Shown piece by piece: positions 1 to 5,982 of a stretch of 12,153 nucleotides of DNA. The notes below the pieces were generated by a model. It had not been told where the DNA came from. It saw only the letters and a list, made by a program, of their open reading frames with translations, and did no database searches. Source of the DNA: Methanocorpusculum sp. (GTDB taxonomy: Archaea; Halobacteriota; Methanomicrobia; Methanomicrobiales; Methanocorpusculaceae); contig JAUNXW010000040.1 in NCBI GenBank assembly GCA_030539595.1, positions 1 through 12,153 on the forward strand, given 5' to 3'. The translations under genes and the position numbers were made by a program. Positions within the stretch are counted from its first letter, which is position 1, and every line of letters starts with the position of its first letter.

Positions 1-410
1 CGAGCCTGTCCAATAGTGTAATCTAATATTTTAACAAATTTGAGATTCTGATTTGTTGGTCTTTGGGCGCTTTTTGTTACACCACGAAAGCCACGCGAAA
101 AAATACGAAAAACACGAAAAAAAAACGGTTGATCTTATCTTTCATCGCAAAACACGAAATCTAACGAAAATCACAAAAGGCTTGCTGTTAATTCTTCTTG
201 TGAATCACCTCTGAAAATATAGCAATCCTTTTGTGATTTTCGTTAGATTTCGTGTATTGCTATGTAAGATAAATCCAACCAAACACATTAGTTTTCGTGG
301 TATTCGTGTTTTTTCGTGTGATTTTCGTGGTGTAACGAAACGCACCCACTATCAACAGAAAACTTCGACTAAATCTTGTCCAACGGATTTTTTCACGATT
401 GGGCAAGTTC
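1..410. repeat. Large imperfect inverted repeat (foldback element), CACGAAA-rich
   Basis: The left half (about 2-180) is repeated as its reverse complement in the right half (about 227-410), around a spacer of about 46 bases. The innermost 29 bases of each arm (152-180 and 227-255) are perfectly complementary. A further perfect 14-base pair is gttacaccacgaaa at 76-89 with its complement at 323-336. Between these the arms carry degenerate CACGAAA (left) and TTTCGTG (right) motifs. The outer ends also match imperfectly: 2-14 against 398-410, at 10 of 13 positions. No transposase and no convincing coding sequence is present, so this may be a non-autonomous or decayed foldback (MITE-like) repeat or a long hairpin. 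The element may extend left of the window. The structure is read directly; its nature is inferred. Confidence 0.8.
375..407. repeat. Short hairpin at the right edge of the foldback element
   Basis: The arm cttgtccaa (375-383) faces ttgggcaag (399-407) across 15 bases that include a T6 run. The pairing has one G-T wobble. It overlaps the right end of the larger inverted repeat, whose left end (5-14) carries a related cctgtccaat, so this sequence could be a terminal repeat rather than a terminator. Its role is unknown. Confidence 0.45.
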
Positions 411-435
411 CATCCCCTCTAACCCCCTTACCCTA

Positions 436-448
436 CATTTAGATAATC
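436..448 (+). promoter_or_regulatory. Candidate TATA-box promoter of the pyrD operon
   Basis: An A/T-rich TATA-like stretch (catttagataat) lies about 30 to 40 bases ahead of the pyrD ATG. There is no Shine-Dalgarno sequence between it and the start. This fits archaeal transcription starting at or just before position 477, giving a leaderless or nearly leaderless mRNA. Placement is by eye only. Confidence 0.4.
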
Positions 449-476
449 TAACGCGCCAAATAATTACACAGATATA

Positions 477-1361
477 ATGCTGAAAATAAAACTCCCCGAC
501 AAAAAAATTGCGGGCGTCAGCCTCAAAAACCACATGCTTCTTGCGGCTGGAATTCTGGGCACAACATCCGCATCGCTTTCGCGAATGCTTTCAAAAGGTG
601 CAGGCGGTGTTGTAACAAAATCCATTGGACCTGTTCCAATCTCAGGTCACAAAGGACCTGCTCTGATTCCTGTCGATGCAGGACTGATGAACGCAATGGG
701 ACTTCCCAATCCTTCCAAAGAATTTGTAAACGAAATCGCAAATCTTCCGCAGGAAAATGTCGTCATAAGTATCTTTGGCGGAACTCCCAAAGAGTTCGGC
801 GAAGTTGCCTCGTGGTTTGAAAACGCCTCAGCCTTCGAACTCAACCTTTCGTGCCCTCACGCAGAAGGATATGGGGCATCCATAGGAGTGAACCCGAGAG
901 TAGTCAAAGAGTGCACCGAGATAGTAAAAACATACAATAAACCCGTCTGGGTAAAACTCACGCCCAACGTAACCGACATAAAAACAATAGGCAAAGCGGC
1001 AGAAGACGGAGGAGCTGACGCAATAGTTGCCATAAATACGGTAAAGGCAATGAGAATCTCAACAGAATTGAGACGCCCCGTTCTCGGAAATAAATTCGGC
1101 GGTCTCTCTGGAAAAGCAGTATTCCCCATAGCTGTCCGCTCAATCTATGACCTCTACGACGCGGTAAGTATTCCAATCATCGGATGCGGGGGAATTGATT
1201 CGGCAGACAATGTAATAGAAATGATGATGGCTGGAGCATCTGCTGTTGAAATCGGAAGTGCTGTTTATGAAGACATCGACATCTTCGAAAAAATAGCTGC
1301 AGACTTATACTCAGCTGACGGTATAGATGCCTCTGAAATTGTGGGGTGTGCTCATGAATAA
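477..1361 (+). CDS. pyrD: Dihydroorotate dehydrogenase, catalytic subunit (class 1B)
   Basis: This FMN enzyme oxidises (S)-dihydroorotate to orotate in de novo pyrimidine synthesis and works in the cytoplasm. The 294-residue protein has the usual class 1 length and motif order: TKSIGP near residue 48 (flavin/orotate lysine), NAMGLPNPS (substrate loop), NLSCPH with the class 1 catalytic base Cys126, WVKLTPN, AINTV, and the phosphate-binding IIGCGGI and GSAVY segments near the C-terminus. Class 1B is supported by the catalytic Cys and by the adjacent pyrK. The ATG at 477 begins a normal N-terminus and has no ribosome site, so leaderless translation is likely. Its last codons overlap the pyrK start (ATG at 1354), pointing to translational coupling. 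It is the first gene of a four-gene operon. Confidence 0.95.
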   Translation: MLKIKLPDKKIAGVSLKNHMLLAAGILGTTSASLSRMLSKGAGGVVTKSIGPVPISGHKGPALIPVDAGLMNAMGLPNPSKEFVNEIANLPQENVVISIFGGTPKEFGEVASWFENASAFELNLSCPHAEGYGASIGVNPRVVKECTEIVKTYNKPVWVKLTPNVTDIKTIGKAAEDGGADAIVAINTVKAMRISTELRRPVLGNKFGGLSGKAVFPIAVRSIYDLYDAVSIPIIGCGGIDSADNVIEMMMAGASAVEIGSAVYEDIDIFEKIAADLYSADGIDASEIVGCAHE

Positions 1362-2115
1362 TTCCGCAATGCCCGAGATTGTAACGATTACAATTGTTCT
1401 TGAAGAATCTCCGTCGATTAAAACATTCGTCTTTGACAAACTCTTCAACTTCAAGCCCGGACAATTCTGTATGGTTTGGATTCCCGGAGTTGATGAAATC
1501 CCGATGGCGTTTTCTGCGGCAAACTCAATCACCGTTATGAAAGTCGGAGACGCTACGGAGGCTTTGTTCAATCTCAAGGCAGGAGATAAAATCGGCATCA
1601 GAGGACCTTTCGGCAACGGATTTTCAGCGAAAGGAAAAGTTCTTGCAATCGCTGGGGGAATTGGGGTAACCCCGTTATTCACACTTGCTGCAAGCGGTGA
1701 GGTTGATACATTTATTCTCGGTGCGAAAACCAAATCCGACATGATTTTTGCTGACGACCTCGCAAAAGTTACAGACCTTCACATTGCAACAGACGACGGC
1801 ACGGCAGGCTATCACGGATTTGTCACCGGACTTTTAGATGAAATCAAACCCGAAGACTACGACACAATCTGCGTCTGCGGCCCTGAAATGATGATGTTTG
1901 GGATTCTCAAAATCCTGAAAGATAAGGGAATTGAGACACGCGGTCAGTTCTCAATGCACAGATATATGAAATGTGCAATAGGTGTCTGCGGTTCGTGCTG
2001 CATTGACCCGACAGGTCAAAGAGCCTGCACAGACGGACCTATATTCACAGGAGACATTCTCGCACACGGTGAACTTGGAAAGCATCATCGCGGAGCAAGC
2101 GGAAAGAGGGAATAA
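1354..2115 (+). CDS. pyrK: Dihydroorotate dehydrogenase, electron-transfer subunit
   Basis: PyrK carries FAD and a [2Fe-2S] cluster and passes electrons from the PyrD flavin to an acceptor, NAD+ in characterised class 1B enzymes. The 253-residue protein has a ferredoxin-reductase-like FAD domain (IPMAFSAANS near residue 50), a nucleotide-binding segment (AIAGGIGVTPLFTLA, about residues 99-113), a CVCGPEMMM motif, and a C-terminal cluster site with Cys207, Cys212, Cys215 and Cys225 (C-X4-C-X2-C-X9-C). An extra Cys216 follows directly. I chose the ATG at 1354 over one at 1327 because it overlaps the pyrD stop by eight bases, follows a GGGGTG-like ribosome site at 1342-1347, and avoids nine atypical residues. 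A second ATG at 1369 is possible. The next gene starts three bases after the stop. Confidence 0.93.
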   Translation: MNNSAMPEIVTITIVLEESPSIKTFVFDKLFNFKPGQFCMVWIPGVDEIPMAFSAANSITVMKVGDATEALFNLKAGDKIGIRGPFGNGFSAKGKVLAIAGGIGVTPLFTLAASGEVDTFILGAKTKSDMIFADDLAKVTDLHIATDDGTAGYHGFVTGLLDEIKPEDYDTICVCGPEMMMFGILKILKDKGIETRGQFSMHRYMKCAIGVCGSCCIDPTGQRACTDGPIFTGDILAHGELGKHHRGASGKRE

Positions 2116-2118
2116 AAA

Positions 2119-2751
2119 ATGAAACCCGAAGTAAAAATAATCACATGCCCAAAGTGCGGCGCAAAAACTGAGTTCACGATGTATCCAAGCTTTACAGCTT
2201 CTTCAAATCATGACCTTCGTGAGAAATTTCTGGACGGCTCACTGACTACACTTACATGCAGTTCCTGCGGATTTTCAGGAGCTGTTGAATATCCAATGCT
2301 CTATCACGACTTGGACGATAAATTTTCGATTTACTTCAAGCCCGACACAGCAGAACGTTCGGTAAATTTACCCAACGTTTTGCCCGCGCACCTTCTCGGC
2401 GACATGAGGCTTCGCCTTGTTCACAATCAGGATGACTTCCGCGAAAAGATTTACATTTTCCGCGACAAGCTTGATGACAGAATTATTGAAGTCGTCAAGG
2501 ATGCAATTCTTCGCGAGATGGAGGCGAAGAAGGAGGAAAATATTCCGGACGCGCTTTACTATGCTCAGGATTCGTTTGCCTGCGAAGGACGCAGTCTTAT
2601 ATTTGTTCCGCGAAAAGGAAGAGAATATCGCGACCCGATAAAAATCCCGTTTGAGACTTACGAAAAAATAAAAATGCTGATGCACGGTATCTGGGAGCGC
2701 AGTGTATCCGAAGGATATACGGTTGTGGACAAAGAGTGGATTAAAGCATGA
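2119..2751 (+). CDS. CpXC-domain zinc-ribbon protein, first of two paralogs
   Basis: A 210-residue protein of unknown function with an N-terminal CpXC domain. Cys10/Cys13 (CPKCG) and Cys47/Cys50 (CSSCG) should bind one zinc. The typical D-LREK-LDGSL stretch lies between the pairs and an FSGAVEYPMLYHD strand follows. The rest is an alpha/beta region with MRLRLVHNQDDFREKIYIF, DDRIIEVVK and a C-terminal VVDKEWIK. The CpXC family is known only as a conserved zinc-binding domain; no activity can be assigned. No signal peptide or membrane segment is visible, so it is probably cytoplasmic. A GAGGG ribosome site at 2106-2110 fits the ATG at 2119. It follows pyrK by three bases and overlaps the next gene by four (ATGA at 2748-2751), so it is almost certainly co-transcribed with pyrDK. 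Confidence 0.85.
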   Translation: MKPEVKIITCPKCGAKTEFTMYPSFTASSNHDLREKFLDGSLTTLTCSSCGFSGAVEYPMLYHDLDDKFSIYFKPDTAERSVNLPNVLPAHLLGDMRLRLVHNQDDFREKIYIFRDKLDDRIIEVVKDAILREMEAKKEENIPDALYYAQDSFACEGRSLIFVPRKGREYRDPIKIPFETYEKIKMLMHGIWERSVSEGYTVVDKEWIKA

Positions 2752-3437
2752 CCGAAGACGATTCTGTAATCTGTCCGGAGTGCGATCACGAGGTGGATAT
2801 CAAGGTAACTCCGTCGGTAAATGTTACCACAGACCCCGATATGCGCGAAAAAGTTCTATCTGGAGAACTTTTTATTTTTAAATGCGATAACTGCGGGTTT
2901 GAAGGATTCGCGGGATTTCCGTTTATTTACGAGGATAAACAGACGAACGGCGGATTTTTAATTTATATGGAGCCGGGCTGTGAGGACAGGGTTGTGGGAA
3001 TTGAAATGCCCGACATTGCAGACCAGATAATTTATCGCGATGTTCCGATGAGACTTGTCACGGAAATAAATTCGCTTAAGGAAAAGATATTCATTTTTGA
3101 GGCTGGGCTTGACGACAGAGTAATGGAACTCTTTAAACTGCTCGCTTTGACAAAACTTGAAGGCGACCCTGAGACCAAACCCGATGAGCTTCGTTTCTCA
3201 AAAATTGAGGAGACGGAAGAAGGGAAGACAGTTCTTTTTGCGGCGTTCAAGGAAGAGAAATACATAGGTGTTTTAGAACTGCCTTACTCACTTTATCAGA
3301 GCTGTGTTATCACGGGAAGTCCCATCTGGGATGTTCCTTTGACCGAGTGCACTGCAGTTGATAAAATCTGGATTGCGGAAAGAATTAAAGAAGACGAGAA
3401 AAACTGCGAAGAAGAACACGAGCACTGCGAAGGTTGA
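2748..3437 (+). CDS. CpXC-domain zinc-ribbon protein, second paralog
   Basis: A 229-residue paralog of the preceding gene, alike along its whole length. It has Cys9/Cys12 (CPECD) and Cys46/Cys49 (CDNCGF), an equivalent DMREKVLSGEL segment, then FIYED, MRLVTEINSLKEKIFIF, LDDRVMELFK and a closing VDKIWIAERIK. Position 13 is Asp where the family motif normally has Gly (CPxCG). The tail is extended and acidic with Cys/His residues (CEEEHEHCEG), absent from the first copy, which could hold metal. The ATGA overlap with the upstream gene implies coupled translation and similar dosage, so the two may form a heteromer (inference). No function is known. It is the last gene before a poly-T terminator. 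Confidence 0.83.
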   Translation: MTEDDSVICPECDHEVDIKVTPSVNVTTDPDMREKVLSGELFIFKCDNCGFEGFAGFPFIYEDKQTNGGFLIYMEPGCEDRVVGIEMPDIADQIIYRDVPMRLVTEINSLKEKIFIFEAGLDDRVMELFKLLALTKLEGDPETKPDELRFSKIEETEEGKTVLFAAFKEEKYIGVLELPYSLYQSCVITGSPIWDVPLTECTAVDKIWIAERIKEDEKNCEEEHEHCEG

Positions 3438-3440
3438 GGG

Positions 3441-3481
3441 AACTTTAGCGACTAAGACGTGAGCAAACGGAAATGTTTGCT
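3441..3481. repeat. Intergenic palindromic element (GAGCAAAC type)
   Basis: Just after the second CpXC stop, ttag (3445-3448) can pair with ctaa (3452-3455), and agcaaac (3462-3468) pairs perfectly with gtttgct (3475-3481) around a six-base loop. The gagcaaac string recurs at 12145-12152 beside a similar set of hairpins. I read it as a member of a small dispersed family whose function is unknown. It lies in the 3' untranslated region of the pyr operon. Confidence 0.5.
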
Positions 3482-3502
3482 ATAGTGCGTGCGGTATGGA
3501 AT

Positions 3503-3511
3503 AATTTTTTT
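3503..3511 (+). terminator. Poly-T terminator of the pyrDK-CpXC operon
   Basis: A run of seven T residues (3505-3511), preceded by an A/T-rich stretch, lies about 70 bases after the last stop codon of the operon. Archaeal terminators are usually T-rich tracts without an obligatory stem, which fits here. Confidence 0.5.
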
Positions 3512-3513
3512 AG

Positions 3514-3590
3514 AATGGGAGTTAGATAGTTGACGAGTAACTCCTATTAGAAGTTATCTTACTATTTTTCAATCTGCAATAAGATAATTT
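3514..3590. repeat. Two consecutive 11-bp hairpins upstream of the Cache lipoprotein gene
   Basis: Hairpin A pairs 3514-3524 with 3538-3548 across a 13-base loop. Hairpin B pairs 3551-3561 with 3580-3590 across 18 bases. Each stem is 11 bp with a single G-T wobble. Hairpin B ends within the likely TATA region of the next gene. The inverted repeats could be regulator-binding sites or structured RNA of the upstream transcript; sequence alone does not decide. Confidence 0.55.
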
Positions 3591-3627
3591 TATAGTTCTT
3601 GACTGCTCATAGATTGTTATTAAGGTG
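3586..3627 (+). promoter_or_regulatory. TATA box and ribosome site of the Cache lipoprotein gene
   Basis: A TATA-like attttatagt (about 3586-3595) would place transcription start near 3618-3622. AAGGTG at 3622-3627 matches the archaeal anti-Shine-Dalgarno sequence and sits nine bases before the ATG at 3637. This supports the ATG rather than the in-frame GTG at 3625, which falls inside the ribosome site. Confidence 0.55.
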
Positions 3628-3636
3628 TTAATTAAA

Positions 3637-5427
3637 ATGACAAAAAAAGTATCCAATGAACGCTCTGTTGAGAATTCACCGCCGCCTTTGTCGGAACAAA
3701 AAAAGAACAGACGAACTTTTATCAAACTGACTTTAATCACGCTTGTTGTTATGCTTATTTGTGCCGGATGTGTTACAAACACCCCGGTAAAAACAACCGA
3801 AACCGATATCCCTCTTGAAATGTATGAGGCTCTCGATGAACTCGGATCGGATTTAATTACTCTGGAACATTCTGTTCTCTCTGATTTGGAATCCATCTCC
3901 AAAGAGATTGCCGATGCGGACGAATCAGAAATTAAATCGATACTCAAAGAATATTACGCAACTCATCCATGTCTCACCGCAGTAATTTTCCTTGATGCGG
4001 TTCACAACGAATATACGTCAGTACCCGTATTCGTTGACGTTGACCTTTTCTCATACTCCAAAAAAATCACCGAACAGGATTTCAAAGATGCCGGAGGAGT
4101 CATAGTCAGAAATAATGTATTCACTAAACATCACGGATATCAGAATCTATATTACAAGCCGGTGTATAAAGCAGACGGCACATATCACGGATATCTTGTA
4201 TTGGTAACAGACGTTTACTCTCTGCTTTATCTTCACCCGCTGATGCTCGGAACAGAAAATACATACTCCGACTGCATCTGCTTTATCACGGATGGAGAAG
4301 GCAGCATCCTCTACTCTTCAATTGCAGAAGCAACCGGAGAGACAATTCCCGAAAACGGATTCTATGACGGGCTTGCATATATCCCCGGAGTTAAGTCCGG
4401 AGACGGTGCGTGTAAATATACAAGTGACGGATTCTATATCTACGATAAAGATGTTCAGTCCGAAAAAACCACCGCATGGCATACTATTTATTCATCACAC
4501 GGTCAGAAATATATTCTTTATCTTATAAAAGAAACAAATCCGTCGGAACTGAAAACAGATAATGTGTTCACTCTTAATACTCAGCAGGCGTTAAATGAAA
4601 TTCGTGAAGCTTATGTGTATGCGTCCGCAAGCGGTACAAACAAACTTGCCGAGCGGATAAACAGCGGATACTATGAAACACCCCTTTATCTGATAAATAT
4701 GGATGGTAATATCATTGCGTCGTCGGATAAGAAAACAGTAGGTCTGAATTATCTGAACAAGCGTGATATGTACGGAGTTTCGTATATTGATTCGGGAATT
4801 CTTACAGCCGAACAGGGCGGAGGATACATTTATTATCTGACGCCCGCGGAAAGAGTTGTTTACCCGCGTGCCGCACAATACACTCTCGGTGCAGTTATGT
4901 CACTGTACGGAACGGAGAATTATTTTATTTACTGTAAGTTCCCCGGGTTAACCGATGCGGTTTTGAATGATATAAATCTCAGACCGGATATTAGCCGCGT
5001 GTCGCGTGCAGTTTTGGAAGAAGTCTCCGTTTCAAGCGTTGAAGAGGTTTGTAAAATAATTAATGCGAACGGTAAAAATTCCGCAGAGCAGTTTGTGTCC
5101 GATTTGAAGACTGAGATTTCGGATATCGCTGTTTTAGATGTCGACGGAAATCTCTATGCTTCCGTTGTCTATCCGGAACTTGTCGGCAAGTCGGCAACGT
5201 TTATAACCGATGTCTACGGAGGCTCATCAACAAGAAAAGCCAATCTGCTCGCAAAAACAGGAAGCGGATACATGGAAACTCTTTACCCGAACGCTGAAAA
5301 GGAAGGCTTTGTGGATTTATACGTCGCATCGGTTGAACCTATCGACGATAAATATTATGTCTATGTCTCTTCATTGGCAGGAACGTTTGAAGATGTTCTG
5401 ACGCCCGTTTTAAATCAGACGAAGTAG
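3637..5427 (+). CDS. Extracytoplasmic lipoprotein with Cache/PAS-like sensor repeats
   Basis: A 596-residue protein with a charged N-terminus (KKNRR), one hydrophobic segment (FIKLTLITLVVMLICAG, about residues 24-40) and a Cys directly after it, resembling a lipobox although position -3 is Cys rather than Leu. The remainder should lie outside the cell. At least two Cache-like modules are recognisable: about 350-460 (PLYLINMDGNIIASSD, VGLNYL, GGGYIYY) and about 490-590 (IAVLDVDGNLYAS, VGKSATF, GSGYMET). A more divergent N-terminal module covers about 50-230. Such modules bind small ligands in receptors, but there is no second membrane helix and no kinase, HAMP or MCP domain, so a partner protein would have to signal. 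It could equally be a ligand-binding surface lipoprotein. Single-gene transcription unit ending in a T9 terminator. Confidence 0.72.
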   Translation: MTKKVSNERSVENSPPPLSEQKKNRRTFIKLTLITLVVMLICAGCVTNTPVKTTETDIPLEMYEALDELGSDLITLEHSVLSDLESISKEIADADESEIKSILKEYYATHPCLTAVIFLDAVHNEYTSVPVFVDVDLFSYSKKITEQDFKDAGGVIVRNNVFTKHHGYQNLYYKPVYKADGTYHGYLVLVTDVYSLLYLHPLMLGTENTYSDCICFITDGEGSILYSSIAEATGETIPENGFYDGLAYIPGVKSGDGACKYTSDGFYIYDKDVQSEKTTAWHTIYSSHGQKYILYLIKETNPSELKTDNVFTLNTQQALNEIREAYVYASASGTNKLAERINSGYYETPLYLINMDGNIIASSDKKTVGLNYLNKRDMYGVSYIDSGILTAEQGGGYIYYLTPAERVVYPRAAQYTLGAVMSLYGTENYFIYCKFPGLTDAVLNDINLRPDISRVSRAVLEEVSVSSVEEVCKIINANGKNSAEQFVSDLKTEISDIAVLDVDGNLYASVVYPELVGKSATFITDVYGGSSTRKANLLAKTGSGYMETLYPNAEKEGFVDLYVASVEPIDDKYYVYVSSLAGTFEDVLTPVLNQTK

Positions 5428-5434
5428 ACAAATA

Positions 5435-5443
5435 TTTTTTTTT
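5435..5443 (+). terminator. Poly-T terminator of the Cache lipoprotein gene
   Basis: Nine consecutive T residues begin eight bases after the TAG stop, followed by an A/T-rich stretch. This is a typical archaeal oligo-T termination signal. Confidence 0.65.
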
Positions 5444-5471
5444 ATAAAATGAGTTTTTCAAATAGCGGAAA

Positions 5472-5504
5472 TTTTTAAGTTTCTTAGTTGAGCAAGACTT
5501 AAAA
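5472..5504. repeat. Palindromic intergenic element with TTAGTTGAGCAAG core
   Basis: ttttaagt (5473-5480) pairs perfectly with acttaaaa (5497-5504) around a 16-base loop holding cttagttgagcaag. Closely related cores (cttagttaaggcgag and tttagctgagcaag) occur at 12091-12132 between other hairpins. It lies between two convergent genes, so bidirectional termination is possible, but the shared core points to a dispersed repeat family. Confidence 0.55.
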
Positions 5505-5513
5505 TTAGAATCT

Positions 5514-5523
5514 TCAAAAAAAG
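5514..5523 (-). terminator. Poly-T terminator of the EF-1beta operon
   Basis: Seven A residues on the plus strand (5516-5522) read as T7 on the minus strand, beginning six bases after the EF-1beta stop codon. Together with the T9 tract for the facing gene, this brackets the convergent intergenic region. Confidence 0.55.
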
Positions 5524-5527
5524 TTAT

Positions 5528-5788
5528 TTAGAGCATTCTGTTCAGAGACTCAATCTCTGCACGGTCAATGCCTTCGATACCTGCGAAAAGTGCCTCGATT
5601 TTGTCTCCGGCTCCTTCCTCGTCCTCGGTAATCATTGCGATTTTTATTGATGAAAGACCAAATCCGATAGGCTCGACTTTCATATCCTGAATACCCGGGA
5701 CTTTTGCTTTGATGTCATCCTGAAGCTTCTTCATATCAACTTCGGGCGACTCAGGCATAATTTTTAAAATAACTGCAACTTCACCCAT
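5528..5788 (-). CDS. Archaeal elongation factor 1-beta (EF-Tu/EF-1A nucleotide exchange factor)
   Basis: This 86-residue protein is the archaeal EF-1beta, which promotes GDP/GTP exchange on EF-1alpha during translation. It has the usual size and order for the single ferredoxin-like domain: MGEVAVILKIMPESPEVD, an amphipathic helix with LQDDIKAKVPG, the conserved VEPIGFGLSSIKIAMI strand, then an acidic DEEGAG turn and a C-terminal helix ending in ESLNRML. I chose the ATG at 5788 over a GTG at 5794: the ATG starts two bases after the stop of the upstream zinc-finger gene, has GAGGG at suitable spacing, and yields the familiar MG-V N-terminus. It is the third gene of the mfnE-like, zinc-finger, EF-1beta operon. 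Confidence 0.93.
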   Translation of the reverse strand: MGEVAVILKIMPESPEVDMKKLQDDIKAKVPGIQDMKVEPIGFGLSSIKIAMITEDEEGAGDKIEALFAGIEGIDRAEIESLNRML

Positions 5789-5790
5789 GT

Positions 5791-5952
5791 TCACGGACCC
5801 TCAAAGCCGCACTTCGGGCAGGTGTATTTTACGCTCTGTTTTCTGCAGTATGCACAGCGGTAGATTGTTTCTCCACAGTCAGGGCATTTAAACTCTGTTG
5901 CTCCGCGTTCTGCAAGCGGGGCATTGCATGATGTACATTTTATTGATGCCAT
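5791..5952 (-). CDS. Zinc-finger microprotein with four CPXCG-like motifs (HVO_2753-like)
   Basis: A 53-residue protein, short enough to be missed by routine gene calling. Eight cysteines form four C-X2-C pairs: Cys6/Cys9 (CTSCN), Cys23/Cys26 (CPDCG), Cys33/Cys36 (CAYCR) and Cys45/Cys48 (CPKCG), enough for two zinc sites. It starts MASIKC and ends CGFEGP. This is the archaeal family of predicted RNA-binding zinc-ribbon proteins often next to EF-1beta. From memory, the Haloferax member HVO_2753 binds two zincs and affects swarming and biofilm formation. An AAGGA ribosome site lies just before the ATG at 5952. Its TGA (5793-5791) is followed after two bases by the EF-1beta ATG, implying coupled translation. 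A role around translation is inferred from the neighbour. Confidence 0.9.
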   Translation of the reverse strand: MASIKCTSCNAPLAERGATEFKCPDCGETIYRCAYCRKQSVKYTCPKCGFEGP

Positions 5953-5982
5953 ACGATTCCTTATTTTATTGGTGTCGTATCG

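Noticed and set aside
70..346. CRISPR array suggested by the repeated CACGAAA/TTTCGTG words
   Set aside because: Repeat units are short, irregular and inverted between the two halves, with no regular spacers and no cas genes.
233..442. 69-codon open frame on the plus strand
   Set aside because: It lies inside the right arm of the foldback repeat, has low-complexity composition from TTTCGTG repeats, and shows no family features.
1327..1353. Upstream ATG adding nine residues to PyrK
   Set aside because: It would overlap pyrD by 35 bases, and the ATG at 1354 has a ribosome-site-like GGGGTG and gives a normal N-terminus.
3625..3636. GTG start for the Cache lipoprotein
   Set aside because: This GTG is part of the AAGGTG ribosome site that serves the ATG at 3637.
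5789..5794. GTG start for EF-1beta
   Set aside because: It overlaps the zinc-finger stop and sits too close to the GAGGG ribosome site; the ATG at 5788 fits spacing and family N-terminus.
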